64,000 nt of DNA from an uncultured Schlesneria sp. (lineage in GTDB: Bacteria; Planctomycetota; Planctomycetia; Planctomycetales; Planctomycetaceae), in assembly GCA_903834925.1 (NCBI GenBank), contig CAILLA010000206.1, positions 21,977 to 85,976 of the forward strand, given 5' to 3'. The notes under the pieces were generated by a model. That model made no database searches. It worked only from the letters and a program-made list of their open reading frames with translations, and was not told the origin of the DNA. Each line of letters opens with the position of its first letter. Within the stretch, counting starts at the first letter, position 1. The position numbers and the translations under genes are program-made. Below are positions 24,986 through 33,951 of the stretch, in pieces.

Positions 24986-25789
24986 TCATTGAGCGGTCAG
25001 TACTTTGGAAGAATGTGGTTGAAGCTGCGGAACGATCATCGTCAACGTGGCCGCATATTTCGTGTCGCTATAACCTTCCCCCTTCTGATCTGGTGCCACG
25101 TGATGGACGACGACTAACACCACATTTCCTTCTTTTGGAGTAAATTTCGCGATGCCGTCAGCGTCCGATTCATCCTCGAAATTCTTGTCAAAGCCTTCAG
25201 CAAGGACCGCGCCGCGGGGAATGAATGAAACTCGAGCCGATTTGAGCGGCTTTGAGTACAGCAGCACCTTGACCCTGATCGGTTGACCTGGCCCAACCGC
25301 CGTGACAGGATTTATCACAGGTACGAGTTCCAATGAGTGCCCCAGCGGCTTGTTAAACCCCGATGTCACGACCGGAACATCGTCGAGTTTCTCACTGGCA
25401 AGGAAGTAGGTCTTGGCGCTCTTGATCGAACGGGTCGTGCCGCGCACGCCGTCCGATGTCGAAGCCACCACGTGTAGACCGGGCTGTGTCGTCGTATACC
25501 GACCGGTCCAATAACCTTCCTTGGTACTCAATCCGGTTTCCACCAGGTGCGACTTCAGATCAAACGCTTCGCCCTTAGGGCTGATGACTGAAATCGAGCT
25601 CGATTCGAGCGAGACTTTGCCGGACAGTTTGAAATCCCGGTGATCGTTCCCGTGATTTCCCAGCTTCAGGTCAACATGGACGATGTCGCCCAATCTGACG
25701 AGTGACGTATTCGTCTCGACCCAGTTATCGTGGGCTGTTGCGATTGACGTGATCAGCAGACTGAAACAACAAACAAACATTTTTCGCAT
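24986..25789 (-). CDS. DUF4198 exported protein, possible metal-uptake accessory
   Basis: 267 residues with a cleavable signal peptide (1-19, ending at AHDNW). The AHDxW start and two beta-sandwich halves match DUF4198/NikM-type proteins, some of which assist nickel or cobalt uptake. GQPIRVKVLLYSKPLKSARV and DADGIAKFTPKEG fit the second, transthyretin-like domain. It is the last gene of a minus-strand group (28515-24986) with a carboxypeptidase-regulatory-like lipoprotein 59 bp upstream. The metal link is inferred from the family name and the Cys-rich first gene. Confidence 0.85.
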   Translation of the reverse strand: MRKMFVCCFSLLITSIATAHDNWVETNTSLVRLGDIVHVDLKLGNHGNDHRDFKLSGKVSLESSSISVISPKGEAFDLKSHLVETGLSTKEGYWTGRYTTTQPGLHVVASTSDGVRGTTRSIKSAKTYFLASEKLDDVPVVTSGFNKPLGHSLELVPVINPVTAVGPGQPIRVKVLLYSKPLKSARVSFIPRGAVLAEGFDKNFEDESDADGIAKFTPKEGNVVLVVVHHVAPDQKGEGYSDTKYAATLTMIVPQLQPHSSKVLTAQ

Positions 25790-25848
25790 CGTGATTCTCC
25801 CTATTTTGCACTTGATTTCACCGGGCTGATCGCTGGCAACTCTTTTGA

Positions 25849-26265
25849 TCAGCGATCATTTTTCAATTGTGGAATTTTCAGGTCGATCGCTTCGTCGTCG
25901 TTTGACAATGCGATCTTCAACGGCGTCGTTTCCGGTTTGGCAAATTCCGTTGGGATCGAGATGGGAGCCCCTGCCGATTCCAGCGTACATCGGTACTCAC
26001 CCGCTGGAAGCTGACACGCACAAGTCCCATCCATCGTCGCGAGTTCGAACGAACCGTCTAATCGCGAAGCCGCGACACCAATCGGCTCGGTCGAATCACC
26101 ATCGACTTGATACACGGTCACCTGAATACCAATTAAAGGCTCACGACCATTGTGAATCTTGCCGGTTGTCCCGCCAGAGGTATCGGGAACGGATCCAACT
26201 CGACCGCATCCGACAATTGCTATGACCAATAGAGGAAAAAACGTTAATCGAGATTTTTGAATCAT
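25849..26265 (-). CDS. Lipoprotein with carboxypeptidase-regulatory-like fold
   Basis: 138 residues. Signal peptide with lipobox IAIVGC (Cys about 20). The rest looks like one beta-sandwich of the transthyretin/CarboxypepD-reg type (GREPLIGIQVTVYQVDG, ASRLDGSFELATMDG, LPAGEYRCTLES). Such small lipoproteins are frequent beside DUF1559 and DUF4198 genes in planctomycetes; the function is unknown. Located between DUF1559 and DUF4198 in the same direction. Confidence 0.8.
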   Translation of the reverse strand: MIQKSRLTFFPLLVIAIVGCGRVGSVPDTSGGTTGKIHNGREPLIGIQVTVYQVDGDSTEPIGVAASRLDGSFELATMDGTCACQLPAGEYRCTLESAGAPISIPTEFAKPETTPLKIALSNDDEAIDLKIPQLKNDR

Positions 26266-26356
26266 GATTCACCCGTCGATTTCGTGTTGGACATCAGTGT
26301 CTTTGGCAGGCCGAGTACGATCCCGCTGGGATCGATGATCATCATCAAATTCAGCA

Positions 26357-26385
26357 CCGGTGGCGTCGCTACGCTCAGCCACCGG
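26357..26385. repeat. Short inverted repeat CCGGTGGC/GCCACCGG
   Basis: An 8-bp stem around GTCGCTACGCTCA in the gap between DUF1559 and the lipoprotein gene. No T-tract follows; it is probably a small mobile palindrome or an mRNA processing signal. Confidence 0.45.
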
Positions 26386-26480
26386 CTAATCGCTGATGTC
26401 CTTCCAGGACGGCAATCAAGAGACAAAGGCCCTGCTTTCACGATTGAACTTCCTTGACGTTATTAAACAACTGTCCCGAG

Positions 26481-27527
26481 TCAAAAATTGCTATTCACTT
26501 CGCCACCAGCTCGCGAACCAAGTCCCTGCCAGACCGAAAGATCGACGTTGTTGCTGACGAACCGCACTCCGCCATCACACATTAAGACTTGAACGCCGCC
26601 GATGTGTCGGCTACGAGCCGCTGTCAAGCCAGAACTATGACTCAGGTTACCGCAATCGAACTGGCTCGAGTTCGGCGTTAAACCATGATTGTAGAGCGTG
26701 TCGCCATAGTGGCCGTTCAGCCATTTTGCACTGCGAATTCCCGACCAGAACCCGCTCGCCCCGACAACGCACGTGGTCAGACTGGTATCGTTAGCATCGG
26801 TATAGGGTCCACCCGATGTCTGCGAAGCGGTCAGATTGAGAACTTGCTGTGCGGGATTGACGGGAGGGGTCGAGCCAGGGATCACTGTGGCAACTCCTGA
26901 GGCACCACCGCCCCCAATCGAATAGCCGTTTCCCAAGACTTCTTCGCTCATGGCGACGGTGTTGGAGAGGCCGTCCGTCACATCTCGGAACTTCACGATT
27001 CCCTGAAGTTTGGGGTCGTACATCACGCCGTCCCCGGCACGGATATATCTTGTCGTCGGGCTCGAACCGCTGCCCGTGCAGACGACGTAGCTCGTTGGTC
27101 CGTACGAATTCCCCGGCACCGTTGCCAGGTCGCTCGGACAGAGAAACATCGGTACTTTGGTGAGTGCTGCAATCACGTTTGCGGAATAGGGCGCGACGGG
27201 TGGTTCGGCAAACGTGGGAGCCGTATTGAAGTCGATGCTGTTATACAAATTGGCCGCGTCGAAGTACGGCATCAGCTGGGCGTGGGCCGAGAAGACCATC
27301 GGGAACCCCGTACGCGCCGGCGGAAAACTACCAAGACTCGATTCATAATTGTGAATCGCCAGACCAAATTGCTTGAGATTGTTTTTGCACTGAGTCCGTC
27401 GAGCAGCCTCTCTAGCCTGCTGGACAGCGGGTAACAATAACGCAATGAGGATCGCAATGATCGCAATGACGACCAGCAGTTCGATGAGAGTAAACCCGCG
27501 ACTTCGGTGCGGACGAAAAACATCCAT
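26481..27527 (-). CDS. DUF1559 prepilin-like protein
   Basis: 348 residues. Prepilin-type N-terminus [20 protein letters not shown] near residue 8, followed by [20 protein letters not shown], the hallmark of DUF1559. The C-terminal H-X9-DG motif is [12 protein letters not shown]. Members are abundant in planctomycetes and thought to be pseudopilin-like envelope proteins of unknown role. GGAGG (27536-27540) lies 8 bp before ATG 27527; ATGs at 27530 and 27533 are alternatives. Confidence 0.9.
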   Translation of the reverse strand: MDVFRPHRSRGFTLIELLVVIAIIAILIALLLPAVQQAREAARRTQCKNNLKQFGLAIHNYESSLGSFPPARTGFPMVFSAHAQLMPYFDAANLYNSIDFNTAPTFAEPPVAPYSANVIAALTKVPMFLCPSDLATVPGNSYGPTSYVVCTGSGSSPTTRYIRAGDGVMYDPKLQGIVKFRDVTDGLSNTVAMSEEVLGNGYSIGGGGASGVATVIPGSTPPVNPAQQVLNLTASQTSGGPYTDANDTSLTTCVVGASGFWSGIRSAKWLNGHYGDTLYNHGLTPNSSQFDCGNLSHSSGLTAARSRHIGGVQVLMCDGGVRFVSNNVDLSVWQGLGSRAGGEVNSNF

Positions 27528-27584
27528 CATCATAGCCTCCAAATTAACAGAAAATGAAATCTCGTAACGAACGCATGTTTGGGT

Positions 27585-27684
27585 TGCGCGGCCTGCGATG
27601 GCACGCTCACGAATCGGGTTGGTTCGCACTTGTGGAGAGCTAATCAATAGCCAATCGTGAGCGTGCGATGTCAGGCCGCACGAA
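27585..27684. repeat. Long inverted repeat upstream of the DUF1559 gene
   Basis: Arm 27585-27617 (GCGCGGCCTGCGATG, then GCACGCTCACGA) pairs imperfectly with arm 27651-27684 (TCGTGAGCGTGC then GATGTCAGGCCGCACGA). The spacer is about 33 nt. It lies 50-150 bp before the start codon and would form a large stem in any mRNA leader. Confidence 0.6.
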
Positions 27685-27888
27685 TCCTGTGGCAACGAAA
27701 AACCGATTCCCCTTCTGCATGCCAGAATCCGTTGGCAACAAAGAGATTTTCCAAAGGAGACGAGACCAATCTGCCCAAAGCCAGACCGCCAACCTTAGCG
27801 GTACCTGACGTGCATCGATGACGAATCATCAACGCCTAATTTTCGGGACATCCACTTTGCATCGCATGGAGTCTGAAACGGGACAGAT

Positions 27889-28515
27889 CTAAGCCGCAAT
27901 GACGCGAGGGGGCGGGACAGGTGGCTCAGCGATGGCCTGTGCAACAACCGAATACCGGTTGATGAATCGCTCAACGATCGACTCAACCCGTTCCTCCAAT
28001 GATGTCATTGGAGGAATCAAAAAGACCGGCTGACCGGACGCGGTCTTTGCCAGGCCCTGACAATCATCGGCAACTGCCGCGATCACAATTTTGTATTGTG
28101 ACTGCGATGTCGACTTCACCTTTGGCAGGCGATGTGCGATTTGAGCATTCGCAACGGTTTTGATCGTACAGCATACTTTTGGGGCCGATACGGAATTCGC
28201 ACTTCGTTTCGAGGTTGAAGCGACGACTTCTGACGGGTCGACACCATTACGAATTGCCCAGGCAAATTTTTGCTCGTCAGAAAAACAGCAACATTTCTTT
28301 TTACATTGTGCCGCAGATCGACAACCGCAAGGGCGATTCTGGCAAGGAAACGGACGGGAAAGGTCCTTGCCAAGGTTAGGCGAAGTAGAAATCAGAGGGA
28401 TGGGCAACAGCGCAGCAACGAACCCCGCAATCAGCAAGATCGAAGTGATTTGCCTTAGCGAAAGACGAGTCCAAGTTTGCCACGAAAACGAAAGCACTGA
28501 AATTGCCTTGTCCAA
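27889..28515 (-). CDS. Cys-rich membrane-anchored protein, planctomycete type
   Basis: 208 residues. One membrane span or uncleaved signal (about 22-44, ITSILLIAGFVAALLPIPLI) precedes a dense Cys cluster: PCQNRPCGCRSAAQCKKKCC and CF, then EQKFAWAIRNGVDP. A further pair of Cys follows in KVCCTIK, and the tail is Pro-rich (EPPVPPPRV). No enzyme family is recognised; clustered Cys at the outer face suggest metal or redox chemistry. It heads the group leading to DUF1559, the lipoprotein and DUF4198. The spacing to DUF1559 (about 360 bp, with a long inverted repeat) may mean a separate promoter. Confidence 0.65.
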   Translation of the reverse strand: MDKAISVLSFSWQTWTRLSLRQITSILLIAGFVAALLPIPLISTSPNLGKDLSRPFPCQNRPCGCRSAAQCKKKCCCFSDEQKFAWAIRNGVDPSEVVASTSKRSANSVSAPKVCCTIKTVANAQIAHRLPKVKSTSQSQYKIVIAAVADDCQGLAKTASGQPVFLIPPMTSLEERVESIVERFINRYSVVAQAIAEPPVPPPRVIAA

Positions 28516-28763
28516 AACGGACAGTCTGATTGGCTATCGATTCGCTCTCCACGGGGAAAATTATAACGGTGACGCTTGCCGTCCGCGCTAGTCACGTCGA
28601 GAAGAAACAGCTTTTCCCATCAGCGAGAACAAACCGATGATTTAGAAATCGAAGATGGAGATGACCACCTGCGATTTTGTTGACGTGGAATGGCTACGCC
28701 GGATAAGAACACGTTTGAAATTGCCAACGGCAATAAGTCTCTCGACCTCAAAGGATCGGTTTG

Positions 28764-29756
28764 ATGCAAGGTTTCCGTAAAGTCTGTCTATTTGCCGCCG
28801 TATTTGTATTTGGTGTCGCACTCGCAACAACCGCTGCACAAGCGGCAGACCCGTTGCCATCCTGGAACGATGGGCCGGCCAAACAGTCGATCATCGCCTT
28901 CGTCGAGAAGATCACTCGGACAGGTTCTTCCGATTTCGTACCGATCGCAGACCGAATCGCAACGTTTGACAACGATGGCACGCTCTGGGCCGAGCAGCCG
29001 ATGTACGTCCAGTTGTTCTTCGTGTTGGACCGCGTGAATGCACTTGCGCCGCAGCATCCCGAATGGAAGGAAAAGGAACCGTTCGCCTCACTTCTCAAAG
29101 GTGACGTCAAGGCGGCTCTCGCAGGGGGTGAAAAGGCCTTGCTCGAAATCGCGATGGCAACGCACGCAGGCATGACCTCCGACGAGTTTGAAAAAATTGT
29201 CAAAGACTGGCTTGTGACGGCGAAGCATCCCGTGACCAAACGACCTTTTACTGAGATGGTCTATCAGCCGATGCTCGAACTGCTCACCTACCTTCGTGAG
29301 AACGGTTTTAAAACGTACATCGTTTCAGGGGGTGGGGTCGAATTCATGCGACCCTGGACGCAAAACGTTTACGGAATTCCGCCAGAACAGGTCATCGGCA
29401 GCTCCATCAAAACCCGATTTGAAATTCGCGACGGAAACCCTGTTCTCGTACGGTTACCGGAATTGAACTTTGTTGACGACAAGGCCGGTAAACCCGTCGG
29501 CATCCACTCGCATATCGGTCGTCGTCCGCTCGCAGCCTTCGGTAACTCCGATGGTGACCTGGAGATGCTGCAATGGACCGCCGCCGGCTCCGGCCCTCGT
29601 TTTTGCCTTTTCGTCCATCACACCGACGCTGAACGCGAATGGGCTTATGACCGCCAGTCCCCGTTTGGTCGTCTCGATAAAGGTCTCGACGAAGCCGCCG
29701 CCAAGGGCTGGACTGTCGTGGATATGAAACGCGATTGGAACAAAATCTATCCGTAA
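28764..29756 (+). CDS. Exported HAD-superfamily phosphatase
   Basis: 330 residues. ATG 28764 follows AAAGGA; signal peptide 1-27 (cleavage after AQA). HAD motif I is FDNDGTLW (Asp69 and Asp71), motif II is YIVSGGG, and motif IV lies in GNSDGDLEMLQW. The set matches the phosphoserine-phosphatase-like HAD group that is exported in some bacteria. Expected role: periplasmic hydrolysis of a phosphate ester. It is unlinked to neighbours on the same strand except the distant DUF1559-like gene. Confidence 0.87.
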   Translation: MQGFRKVCLFAAVFVFGVALATTAAQAADPLPSWNDGPAKQSIIAFVEKITRTGSSDFVPIADRIATFDNDGTLWAEQPMYVQLFFVLDRVNALAPQHPEWKEKEPFASLLKGDVKAALAGGEKALLEIAMATHAGMTSDEFEKIVKDWLVTAKHPVTKRPFTEMVYQPMLELLTYLRENGFKTYIVSGGGVEFMRPWTQNVYGIPPEQVIGSSIKTRFEIRDGNPVLVRLPELNFVDDKAGKPVGIHSHIGRRPLAAFGNSDGDLEMLQWTAAGSGPRFCLFVHHTDAEREWAYDRQSPFGRLDKGLDEAAAKGWTVVDMKRDWNKIYP

Positions 29757-29946
29757 CGGCAAAGATCGAGTCGGAACAGTCGCGAACTGACTGGCACTTT
29801 CGCCAAAGTCACTGGTCACTCACTGCGCGAAGACGGTGTTGAGTCATGCACAAAGCCTGAGGCGACTCGCCATGTCGATGGTTTGGAGTCTCGCAATACA
29901 CACCTTTTGAACGCCATTTCATCCGAAGGTTATTGATCGACGCTGT

Positions 29947-29982
29947 CGATCAAGCCTCATCCGATATTAAGAGGCTTGATCG
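29947..29982 (+). promoter_or_regulatory. Start-codon-proximal hairpin that hides the ribosome-binding site
   Basis: CGATCAAGCCTC (29947-29958) pairs perfectly with GAGGCTTGATCG (29971-29982) around a 12-nt loop. The right arm contains the only Shine-Dalgarno-like GAGG and directly abuts ATG 29983, so the stem would block initiation unless opened. This suggests translational control, but an intrinsic repeat is possible. Confidence 0.5.
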
Positions 29983-30837
29983 ATGCTCGGGTTCGCAAAT
30001 CGGCAAGAGGATCAAAAAGAAATTGTGATTCACGACCAAACTCATGCAAAAGTCGCAAGAAATCAAGGGTACACGCTGATTGAACTTCTGGTTGTGATTG
30101 CGATCATCGCTCTACTTGTCGCATTGATTCTTCCCGCAGTCCAACAGGTTCGCGAATCGGCACGCAAGATGGATTGCCAGTCGCATCTGCGACAAATTGG
30201 CCTGGCCGTTCATCAGTATTACGAGATCTATAATGGCCGGTTTTTTCTGCATCATCCGTTTGATGCCGATGTCATCGCCAATAGCGGAGCGGCGGATTCG
30301 TTTGCTGAAATCTACTGGGCTGACAAGATCATGTCGTTCATTGGCAGTGCAGCGGAGTCCGATGAGTCCGTGGCGAATCGGGGGATCAATGTCGCAACCA
30401 ACAAGATTTATCGATGCCTGTCCGACACTTCCATTCCAACTCCGCACATCGACTCCGTCACCGGTCTGCCTGATGGAATTGAGCAACGAACCAGTTACTC
30501 AATGAATTCACTACTCAGCCACAAATCTCGTCGATATGGGTTGTGGACATTCCCGAGATTCCAGATTGAAATCGGGTTATCGAATTTCATCTGCTTCGCA
30601 GAACGGGATGCGACTGCGTTCTCACCCACATCGGATAATGATCCACGTCAAGATGATTACGATATCTGGCTAGGAACGGACATCATCCAACCGTGGTTCG
30701 CGTACAAGCAACACAACGGTGCTGCCAACTACCTTTACCTCGACGGTCACGTTTCCACGATGATTTTCGATAACGCCATCATCGATATGTACCCTGACAA
30801 AAAAGTTCTCATCGACGACGGTAGCTATCCGAACTGA
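29983..30837 (+). CDS. DUF1559-type prepilin-like protein, divergent
   Basis: 284 residues, shorter than other DUF1559 proteins. Prepilin segment [20 protein letters not shown] begins at about residue 28, preceded by an unusually long, charged leader. [26 protein letters not shown] and the motif [12 protein letters not shown] (H-X9-DG) confirm the family. The start is fixed by an in-frame TGA two codons upstream; the ribosome-binding site lies in the hairpin at 29947-29982. Function unknown. Confidence 0.82.
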   Translation: MLGFANRQEDQKEIVIHDQTHAKVARNQGYTLIELLVVIAIIALLVALILPAVQQVRESARKMDCQSHLRQIGLAVHQYYEIYNGRFFLHHPFDADVIANSGAADSFAEIYWADKIMSFIGSAAESDESVANRGINVATNKIYRCLSDTSIPTPHIDSVTGLPDGIEQRTSYSMNSLLSHKSRRYGLWTFPRFQIEIGLSNFICFAERDATAFSPTSDNDPRQDDYDIWLGTDIIQPWFAYKQHNGAANYLYLDGHVSTMIFDNAIIDMYPDKKVLIDDGSYPN

Positions 30838-31083
30838 AATTGTGCGGCATAACTTGAGGGCTGTGGGCGAATGGTTGCAGACGTCCTGTTGTAACGACCG
30901 TCCGAATGAACGTGTACCCAACCTCGAACGATCTGGGGAAATTTCCCCCGCGCCTGGTGAATTATTCTCCACCAAGCCGACGATACGTCGGGAAAATGGC
31001 CGTCATTGAGTCGAGATTCCTCTGGTATGGCCTTTGCGTTCTACGAGTTGTCAATGAAAACAACTCTTAGGAATCGTTTCATC

Positions 31084-32088
31084 ATGCCAAGTCGACGTCG
31101 GAATGGATTCACACTGATTGAGCTACTGGTCGTGATCGCGATCATCGCCGTCCTGATTGCGTTGTTGTTGCCGGCTGTTCAACAAGCGAGAGAAGCGGCG
31201 CGACGGATACAGTGCAAAAACAACCTCAAACAAATCGGCTTGGCGCTGCACAATTATCTGGACATTCACACGACGTTTCCGCCAAGTTTTTGTTTTTCGA
31301 CAGTGGGATCGTGGTCCGTTCACGGTCGGATTCTGCCCTTTATGGAACAAGCCAGCGCGTACTCGCAGGTGCGACTCGATCGTGATTGGGCCGACCCGAT
31401 TAATGAGGCGACACACGTGGCCCAGCTACGAGTGCCGTCGTACGTCTGTCCCTCAGATCCGAATGGGGAGCGAATGCACTACGCAGGCCCAGACGAGGGG
31501 GATATCCGACCGCACAACTACGGCGTCAATTTTGGAACGTGGAAAATTTACGACCCGATCACCAATTCCGGCGGCGATGGGATCTTCTATCCGAACAGCC
31601 AGACTCGTGCGGGAGATATTGCTGACGGGATGAGTAATACTCTGCTGACCGCCGAAGTGAAGACATACCAACCCTATTTCCGCAACACGGCCGACCCAGG
31701 ACCGATATCGCCGACTTCTGTGTCGTTCGTCACGGGTTTTTCGGGAGAAGCAAAATACGGTCCCAGCCTCGACGACAACGCGGGGCACACCGAATGGTGT
31801 GATGGACCGGTCCATCAGAGTGGTTTTACCACAACGTTCCCGCCGAATACCCGCGTTCCCTTTACCCAGGGCGGAGTCAACTACGATATCGATTTCAACT
31901 CTCGCTACGAAGGAACCAGTCTCACTCAGACGACGTATGCATCGATTACGTCGCGCAGTTACCACACGGGAATCGTCAACGTGGGACTGGCCGACGGATC
32001 GACGCGAACGATCAGCTCGAATATTGACCGCCAAGTCTGGCGCTCGCTGGGGACTCGAATTGGAGGCGAAGTCGTTGGTGAGTTCTGA
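31084..32088 (+). CDS. DUF1559 prepilin-like protein
   Basis: 334 residues. [20 protein letters not shown] at about 7-26 and [20 protein letters not shown] follow a short basic leader. H-X9-DG motif: [12 protein letters not shown] near the C-terminus. AGGAA lies 10 bp upstream of ATG 31084; ATG 31054 and TTG 31006 are in frame and less likely. A palindrome (GGGGAAATTTCCCC, 30935-30948) lies in the upstream gap. Sequence is very close to the next gene, suggesting tandem duplication. Confidence 0.9.
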   Translation: MPSRRRNGFTLIELLVVIAIIAVLIALLLPAVQQAREAARRIQCKNNLKQIGLALHNYLDIHTTFPPSFCFSTVGSWSVHGRILPFMEQASAYSQVRLDRDWADPINEATHVAQLRVPSYVCPSDPNGERMHYAGPDEGDIRPHNYGVNFGTWKIYDPITNSGGDGIFYPNSQTRAGDIADGMSNTLLTAEVKTYQPYFRNTADPGPISPTSVSFVTGFSGEAKYGPSLDDNAGHTEWCDGPVHQSGFTTTFPPNTRVPFTQGGVNYDIDFNSRYEGTSLTQTTYASITSRSYHTGIVNVGLADGSTRTISSNIDRQVWRSLGTRIGGEVVGEF

Positions 32089-32309
32089 CGCTTTCTATAA
32101 GTAGCGGATTCGCTCACGATTTCGCTCTCGTCCCATCAATGACTTGTGGCAACAGCGACTTCGTGACTCGCCAGCATATTTGCTGTTCGAATTTGGTTTG
32201 TCACTGACTGATCCGGTTGTCATGAATTGACAATCAGACACATTATTCAGTAAAACGGCCGAACCTAAGACGATATGACTTATTTCATTTGCCCGACAGG
32301 CTCTAAAAA

Positions 32310-33353
32310 ATGCGATTGGCCAGACAGTCAAAACTCCGACGCGCATTCACTTTGATTGAGCTTCTCGTCGTGATCGCGATCATTGCGGTCTTGATCGCAT
32401 TATTGCTTCCAGCGGTTCAGCAGGCGCGCGAGGCGGCACGGCGTGTCCAATGCAAAAACAACCTGAAGCAGCTTGGACTTGCCGTTTTCAACTATGAGTC
32501 GAGTATGGGTTGCTTACCCCCTACTGCTGTCATTATTCGACAGCCGAGTGGATCGCTTTACACAAGTTATCTCGGTCCACTTGCTCGCATTCTTCCCTTC
32601 ATCGAACAAGGGAATACGTTCAATGCGATCAACGTCAACACGTCCTACGGCGATCTGGCGAACCAGCCAGCAGTGGCACAGCTGACGAAGATATTTCTCT
32701 GCCCAAGCGAACCGAACCAGCAGCTTGAACCGAACGTGTCGTTTGGTCTGATTGGCGGAAACAATTACGGGTACTGCATGGGGGACTGGTACGTCTGGGG
32801 TGGTCCAAGCAGTACGGTACAAACGCGATCGGCATTCGGAGTGAACCTCAGTCGACACTGGGCCGATTTCACCGATGGGACCAGCCAGACATTGTTTATG
32901 TCGGAAGTGAAGAACTACCAGCCGTATATCCGTGATTGCGGATCACTGGCCAACATTCATGACCCGAACAATATCCCACCCCCTAACGCCGATCCTGATA
33001 CGGTTGCACCGGAGTACTCGGCCGGGGGTTGCACATTTCTGTTGAACGGGCATTCGCAATGGGCGGAACTGGCAGTGCATCACATTGGATTTACGACAGC
33101 ATGGCCTCCCAACAAGACGACACCCGGTGGACCTGGAAATGCCTACCCGGATGTCGACCTGAACAGCGAACGAGAACGGATTGGAGGACCGACGTTTGCC
33201 GCCGTAACTTCCCGCAGTTATCACACAGGTGGGGTCAATTCGCTGTTCGGTGACGGATCAGTGAAGTTCATTTCTTCGTCCATCGACGGAAACATCTGGA
33301 GGGCCCTTGGCACTGTTGCAGGATCGGAAGTCGTCTCGGGCGATGCCAATTGA
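32310..33353 (+). CDS. DUF1559 prepilin-like protein
   Basis: 347 residues with [20 protein letters not shown] at about 10-29, the [20 protein letters not shown] block and HTGGVNSLFGDG (H-X9-DG). ATG 32310 directly follows a gap with no clear ribosome-binding site. The protein is the downstream member of a pair with 31084-32088 and precedes the small lipoprotein gene, separated only by a family A repeat. Confidence 0.9.
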   Translation: MRLARQSKLRRAFTLIELLVVIAIIAVLIALLLPAVQQAREAARRVQCKNNLKQLGLAVFNYESSMGCLPPTAVIIRQPSGSLYTSYLGPLARILPFIEQGNTFNAINVNTSYGDLANQPAVAQLTKIFLCPSEPNQQLEPNVSFGLIGGNNYGYCMGDWYVWGGPSSTVQTRSAFGVNLSRHWADFTDGTSQTLFMSEVKNYQPYIRDCGSLANIHDPNNIPPPNADPDTVAPEYSAGGCTFLLNGHSQWAELAVHHIGFTTAWPPNKTTPGGPGNAYPDVDLNSERERIGGPTFAAVTSRSYHTGGVNSLFGDGSVKFISSSIDGNIWRALGTVAGSEVVSGDAN

Positions 33354-33415
33354 TGCGGGAGGGCTAACAATGAGAATGATTTTTCTTGGAGAAAACACGG
33401 CTTCCACCGAAGACC

Positions 33416-33508
33416 GTGCCACTGCTTGACGGTCTTCCGTCAAGCAGTGCTCTTTGATCAATCGAAAGAGAAGACACTGCTTCTCCGAAGACTCCGAAGC
33501 AGTGGCAC
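33416..33508 (+). repeat. Structured repeat family A, complete copy
   Basis: GTGCCACTGCTTGACGG... inner hairpin GACGGTCTTCCGTC extended to CTGCTTGACGG/CCGTCAAGCAG, then AGACACTGCTTCTCCGAAG and the closing AAGCAGTGGCAC. It lies 20 bp before the lipoprotein start. Closest relative: 7356-7452. Confidence 0.75.
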
Positions 33509-33528
33509 ACCAAAATGAGGTCCGATGA

Positions 33529-33936
33529 ATGATCACCGTGTTGGGAAGGAAGGCTGATCTGCCAGCTCAATTCCGCATCTTGGTTCTTGCGATTCTGCTG
33601 GCGATTCTCGGTTGCTCGACGCAATCAGCCGACCAGTTTGAAGATTCCGCGCGGGCGAAATACATCCTCGTCACCGCTTTGGATGCCTGGAGAGCGGGCA
33701 AAACGAAATCACTGACAACGCGCAATCCTCCGATCCGCTTTGCTGATGATGACCAGATCGCCGGAACGGAACTGGTCGATTACGAGTTCGAGGATGAGTC
33801 GGCTCCAATCCAACCCTTTCAAAACGTGACGGTCATTCTTTCATTAAAAGACAAACAGGGTCAGACAACACAGAAAAACGCCAGATATCAGATTGGAGTT
33901 GACCCCGTTCTGACAGTGCTTCGCAGTGACAATTGA
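33529..33936 (+). CDS. Small lipoprotein, DUF1559-associated
   Basis: 135 residues with signal peptide and lipobox (LLAILGC, Cys about 29). The mature part is compact: ILVTALDAWRAGK, a central IAGTELVDYEFEDES strand region, and a conserved end KNARYQIGVDPVLTVLR. The end matches the decayed gene at 24459-24668, so this is a recurring planctomycete family often next to DUF1559 genes. Function unknown. ATG 33529 is preceded by AGG at a usable distance. Confidence 0.7.
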   Translation: MITVLGRKADLPAQFRILVLAILLAILGCSTQSADQFEDSARAKYILVTALDAWRAGKTKSLTTRNPPIRFADDDQIAGTELVDYEFEDESAPIQPFQNVTVILSLKDKQGQTTQKNARYQIGVDPVLTVLRSDN

Positions 33937-33951
33937 AGGGATTGCCAAAAT

